Assembly: GCF_030269125.1 (NCBI RefSeq)
Contig: NZ_BSSM01000002.1
Span: forward strand, 372,001 to 436,000
Length of the DNA: 64,000 bases
Reading direction: 5' to 3'
Origin: Streptomyces hygroscopicus subsp. hygroscopicus
GTDB taxonomy: Bacteria > Actinomycetota > Actinomycetes > Streptomycetales > Streptomycetaceae
A program made the translations under genes and the position numbers. This document shows positions 62,443 to 64,000 of the stretch, one piece after another (position 1 is the first letter of the stretch; each line of letters opens with the position of its first letter). The notes beneath the pieces were generated by a model. That model saw nothing but the letters and a program-made list of their open reading frames with translations. It made no database searches and was not told the DNA's origin.

Positions 62443-62811
62443 ATGGAGATCTGGATCAATCCCGCCTGTTCGAAGTGCCGCAGCGCGATCAGCCTGCTCG
62501 ACGCCGAGGGGGTCGGGTACACCGTGCGGCGCTATCTGGAGGACGTGCCGAGCGAGGACGAGATCAGGGCGGTGCTCGGGCGCCTCGGCCTGGAGCCGTG
62601 GGACATCACGCGGACCTCGGAGGCGGTCGCCGGGGAGCTGGGGCTCAAGGACTGGGCGCGGGACGAGGGTTCGAGGGAGCGGTGGATCACGGCGCTGGCC
62701 GAGCACCCGAAGCTGATCCAGCGGCCCATCATCACGGCGGACGACGGCACGACGCTGGTGGCACGCACGGAGGAGGCGGTGCGGGAGGCGATCGCCCACA
62801 GCCCCTCCTGA
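62443..62811 (+). CDS. ArsC/Spx-family protein
   Basis: A 122-residue thioredoxin-fold protein of the arsenate reductase (ArsC/YffB) family. The N-terminal motif is NPACSKC with C9 and C12, and the conserved arginine is in LIQRPIITA near residue 93. The CxxC arrangement differs from classical ArsC (single Cys), so it may be a thiol oxidoreductase rather than a true arsenate reductase. No ars genes are nearby. ATG start. Confidence 0.9.
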   Translation: MEIWINPACSKCRSAISLLDAEGVGYTVRRYLEDVPSEDEIRAVLGRLGLEPWDITRTSEAVAGELGLKDWARDEGSRERWITALAEHPKLIQRPIITADDGTTLVARTEEAVREAIAHSPS

Positions 62812-62899
62812 CGGCACCGCCCGGCCGCACGCGACGGCGGCGCCCGGCCGCGTGAGGGGGACGGGGCTGCCGCCCGGTCCCCCACCGGCCGGCTCCCCC

Positions 62900-62970
62900 G
62901 GCGCCCCGGCGGGAGGGCGCGGTGGAAGACCCCCGGCAGGATCCCGGTCGTCACCCACGGCAGCGACGCC
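62900..62970 (-). pseudogene. Remnant copy of a hydrolase 3' end
   Basis: Minus-strand translation gives LPWVTTGILPGVFHRALPPG, closely matching LPCVTTGVLPGVSHHALPQG near the C-terminus of the hydrolase at 63050-63907, offset by 194 bases. The remainder of the copy is not recognisable. It is probably a partial tandem duplication left after decay or deletion. Confidence 0.6.
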
Positions 62971-63049
62971 GCGCCCCCCGTCGGCCACCCCGCCGGGACC
63001 ACCCACCCGACCGCCCCCGACCCGCCCGGCGCAGCCCTCCCCACCAGGC

Positions 63050-63907
63050 TCAGTCCGACAGGAAACCCGCAAGCCGCTCGGCCAGTTCCCCCGACGCCCC
63101 TTGCGGAAGGGCGTGGTGGGAGACCCCCGGCAGGACCCCGGTCGTCACACACGGCAGCAGCGCCGCGGCGCCGGTCGCCACCCGGGACGGGTCGTGCGCC
63201 TTGCTGTTCCCGGCCGCGAGGAGGAGCACCGGTGTGCGGAGCGCGCGCAGGGCGGCCGTGGCCGGGCGGGGACCGGTCACCGGTTTCGTGGCCGGGAACC
63301 CGGCGCCGGCCTCCTGAAGCCGTAGCCATGCGGGGTCCTGGGCCGCCGCTCCCCCGGTCTCCCACTCCAGGAAGGCGCGGACCCGGCCCGGTGTGGGCCG
63401 CAGCAGCATCGGCAGGGCGTGCAGCAGATAGTCCGTCCGGTATCCGGCGAAGCACTTGGTCGGGTCCAGCAGGAACAGGCGGCGGACCCGGTCGGGGGCA
63501 CGCAGGGCGTACGACAGCGCTATCCAGCCGCCGTACGAGTGCCCGCCCACGTCGGCGCGGTCGGCGCCGAGGCCGTCCAGGAGCGCGTCCAGCCAGCCGG
63601 TCAGGTCGGCGAGCGTGCGGGGACGGCGGCCGGGGGCCGGAGTGCTCAGGCCGGGGGCGCCGATGAGGTCGACGGCGTGGACCCGGTGGGTGCGGGCGAG
63701 GTCCGCGATCTGGGCGTACCAGGAGACGGAGGTGGACGCCCCGCCGCTCGGCAGCAGGAGCAGCGGGGGCGCGTCGCGTGGGCCGCATGCGTTGACGCGG
63801 GTCTCGCCGTAGGGTGTGCGGACGGTCAGCGCCTCGCGTTCGGCGGGCCATTTCGCGAGGAGTGCGTCGTACGCACCGCGAAAGACGTCGCTGTCGTAAC
63901 CAGTCAC
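63050..63907 (-). CDS. Alpha/beta hydrolase
   Basis: A 285-residue hydrolase of the proline-iminopeptidase/haloalkane-dehalogenase-like group. LLLLPSGGAS (oxyanion loop), VDLIGAPGLS, the nucleophile S124 in GGHSYGGW, and the His in GVSHHALP are visible. A cap-like region rich in Leu/Phe (DYLLHALPMLLRPTPG) lies in the middle. GTG start. A partial copy of its 3' end lies just downstream. Substrate unknown. Confidence 0.9.
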   Translation of the reverse strand: MTGYDSDVFRGAYDALLAKWPAEREALTVRTPYGETRVNACGPRDAPPLLLLPSGGASTSVSWYAQIADLARTHRVHAVDLIGAPGLSTPAPGRRPRTLADLTGWLDALLDGLGADRADVGGHSYGGWIALSYALRAPDRVRRLFLLDPTKCFAGYRTDYLLHALPMLLRPTPGRVRAFLEWETGGAAAQDPAWLRLQEAGAGFPATKPVTGPRPATAALRALRTPVLLLAAGNSKAHDPSRVATGAAALLPCVTTGVLPGVSHHALPQGASGELAERLAGFLSD

Positions 63908-64000
63908 CGGACGGCCCCCTGCTGTCTCGTCGACGGTAGTCGCCCGGTCACCCTACCGGCCGGGCCACCCCTGCGTGATCCTGGGCACAGAACCCCCAGG

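Overview
The window is a 64 kb stretch of a very GC-rich actinobacterial chromosome, almost certainly Streptomyces. The third codon position is strongly G/C, GTG starts are common, 4-bp ATGA/GTGA stop-start overlaps join operon genes, and the gene content and order are those of the conserved actinobacterial core. Much of the order matches the trpD-ctaE-qcrCAB ... ctaC-adoK ... cobT-cobS-pepB-dlaT-lipB-lipA-glnA1 block known from Mycobacterium tuberculosis. I saw no rRNA, tRNA, insertion sequence, prophage or CRISPR array.

Layout. 0.2-10.7 kb: trpD, then the aerobic respiratory chain on the minus strand (ctaE-qcrC-qcrA-qcrB and ctaC-ctaD-ctaF), interrupted by a receiver-like protein and a lipoprotein L,D-transpeptidase. 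11-17 kb: a cysteine desulfurase fused to a TusA domain, an adenosine-kinase-like PfkB kinase, two Streptomyces proteins of unknown function, an A-type Fe-S carrier and nadA; desulfurase, Fe-S carrier and the [4Fe-4S] enzyme NadA form a loose sulfur/Fe-S theme. 17-22.6 kb: sensor kinase, response regulator and RND exporter in one direction. 22.7-28.3 kb: PspA/PspAA envelope-stress genes, small membrane and methyltransferase genes, a PDZ serine protease lipoprotein and a metallo-beta-lactamase-like/CobU fusion. 28.3-34.3 kb: cobalamin lower-ligand assembly (CobU, CobT, CobS) interleaved with an MprF-like protein and two unassigned membrane proteins. 34.6-44 kb: pepA, lpd, a two-lipoyl-domain E2, a GntR regulator and aceE, i.e. 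a pyruvate dehydrogenase locus. 44-53 kb: WYL regulator, DUF4240, PGRP amidase facing a MarP-like protease, GNAT, a 1.37 kb repeat-rich gene-free spacer, an FAD oxidoreductase and an NsdA-like regulator. 53.3-58.5 kb: lipB-lipA, DUF4191 and RDD membrane proteins and glnA with a four-box GlnR site. 58.6-64 kb: a small secreted Phe/Asn/Gly-rich peptide, HtpX-PspAB, two alpha/beta hydrolases and an ArsC-like protein.

How they work together. The qcr and cta products form the bc1-aa3 supercomplex. LipB/LipA make the lipoate that the E2 at 37.8 kb carries, and Lpd reoxidises it. PspA/PspAA at 23 kb and HtpX/PspAB at 60 kb are two halves of one actinobacterial envelope-stress module. The least explained pieces are regulatory DNA (twin 13-bp palindromes and a 17-bp palindrome before aceE; a palindrome over the ctaE start codon; CGTCA elements before nadA), the repeat spacer at 48.5-49.9 kb, the secreted peptide at 58.6 kb, the membrane proteins between cobT and cobS, and the catalytically doubtful metallo-beta-lactamase-like domain fused to CobU. 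I did not find a clear-cut new multi-gene defence or biosynthetic system.
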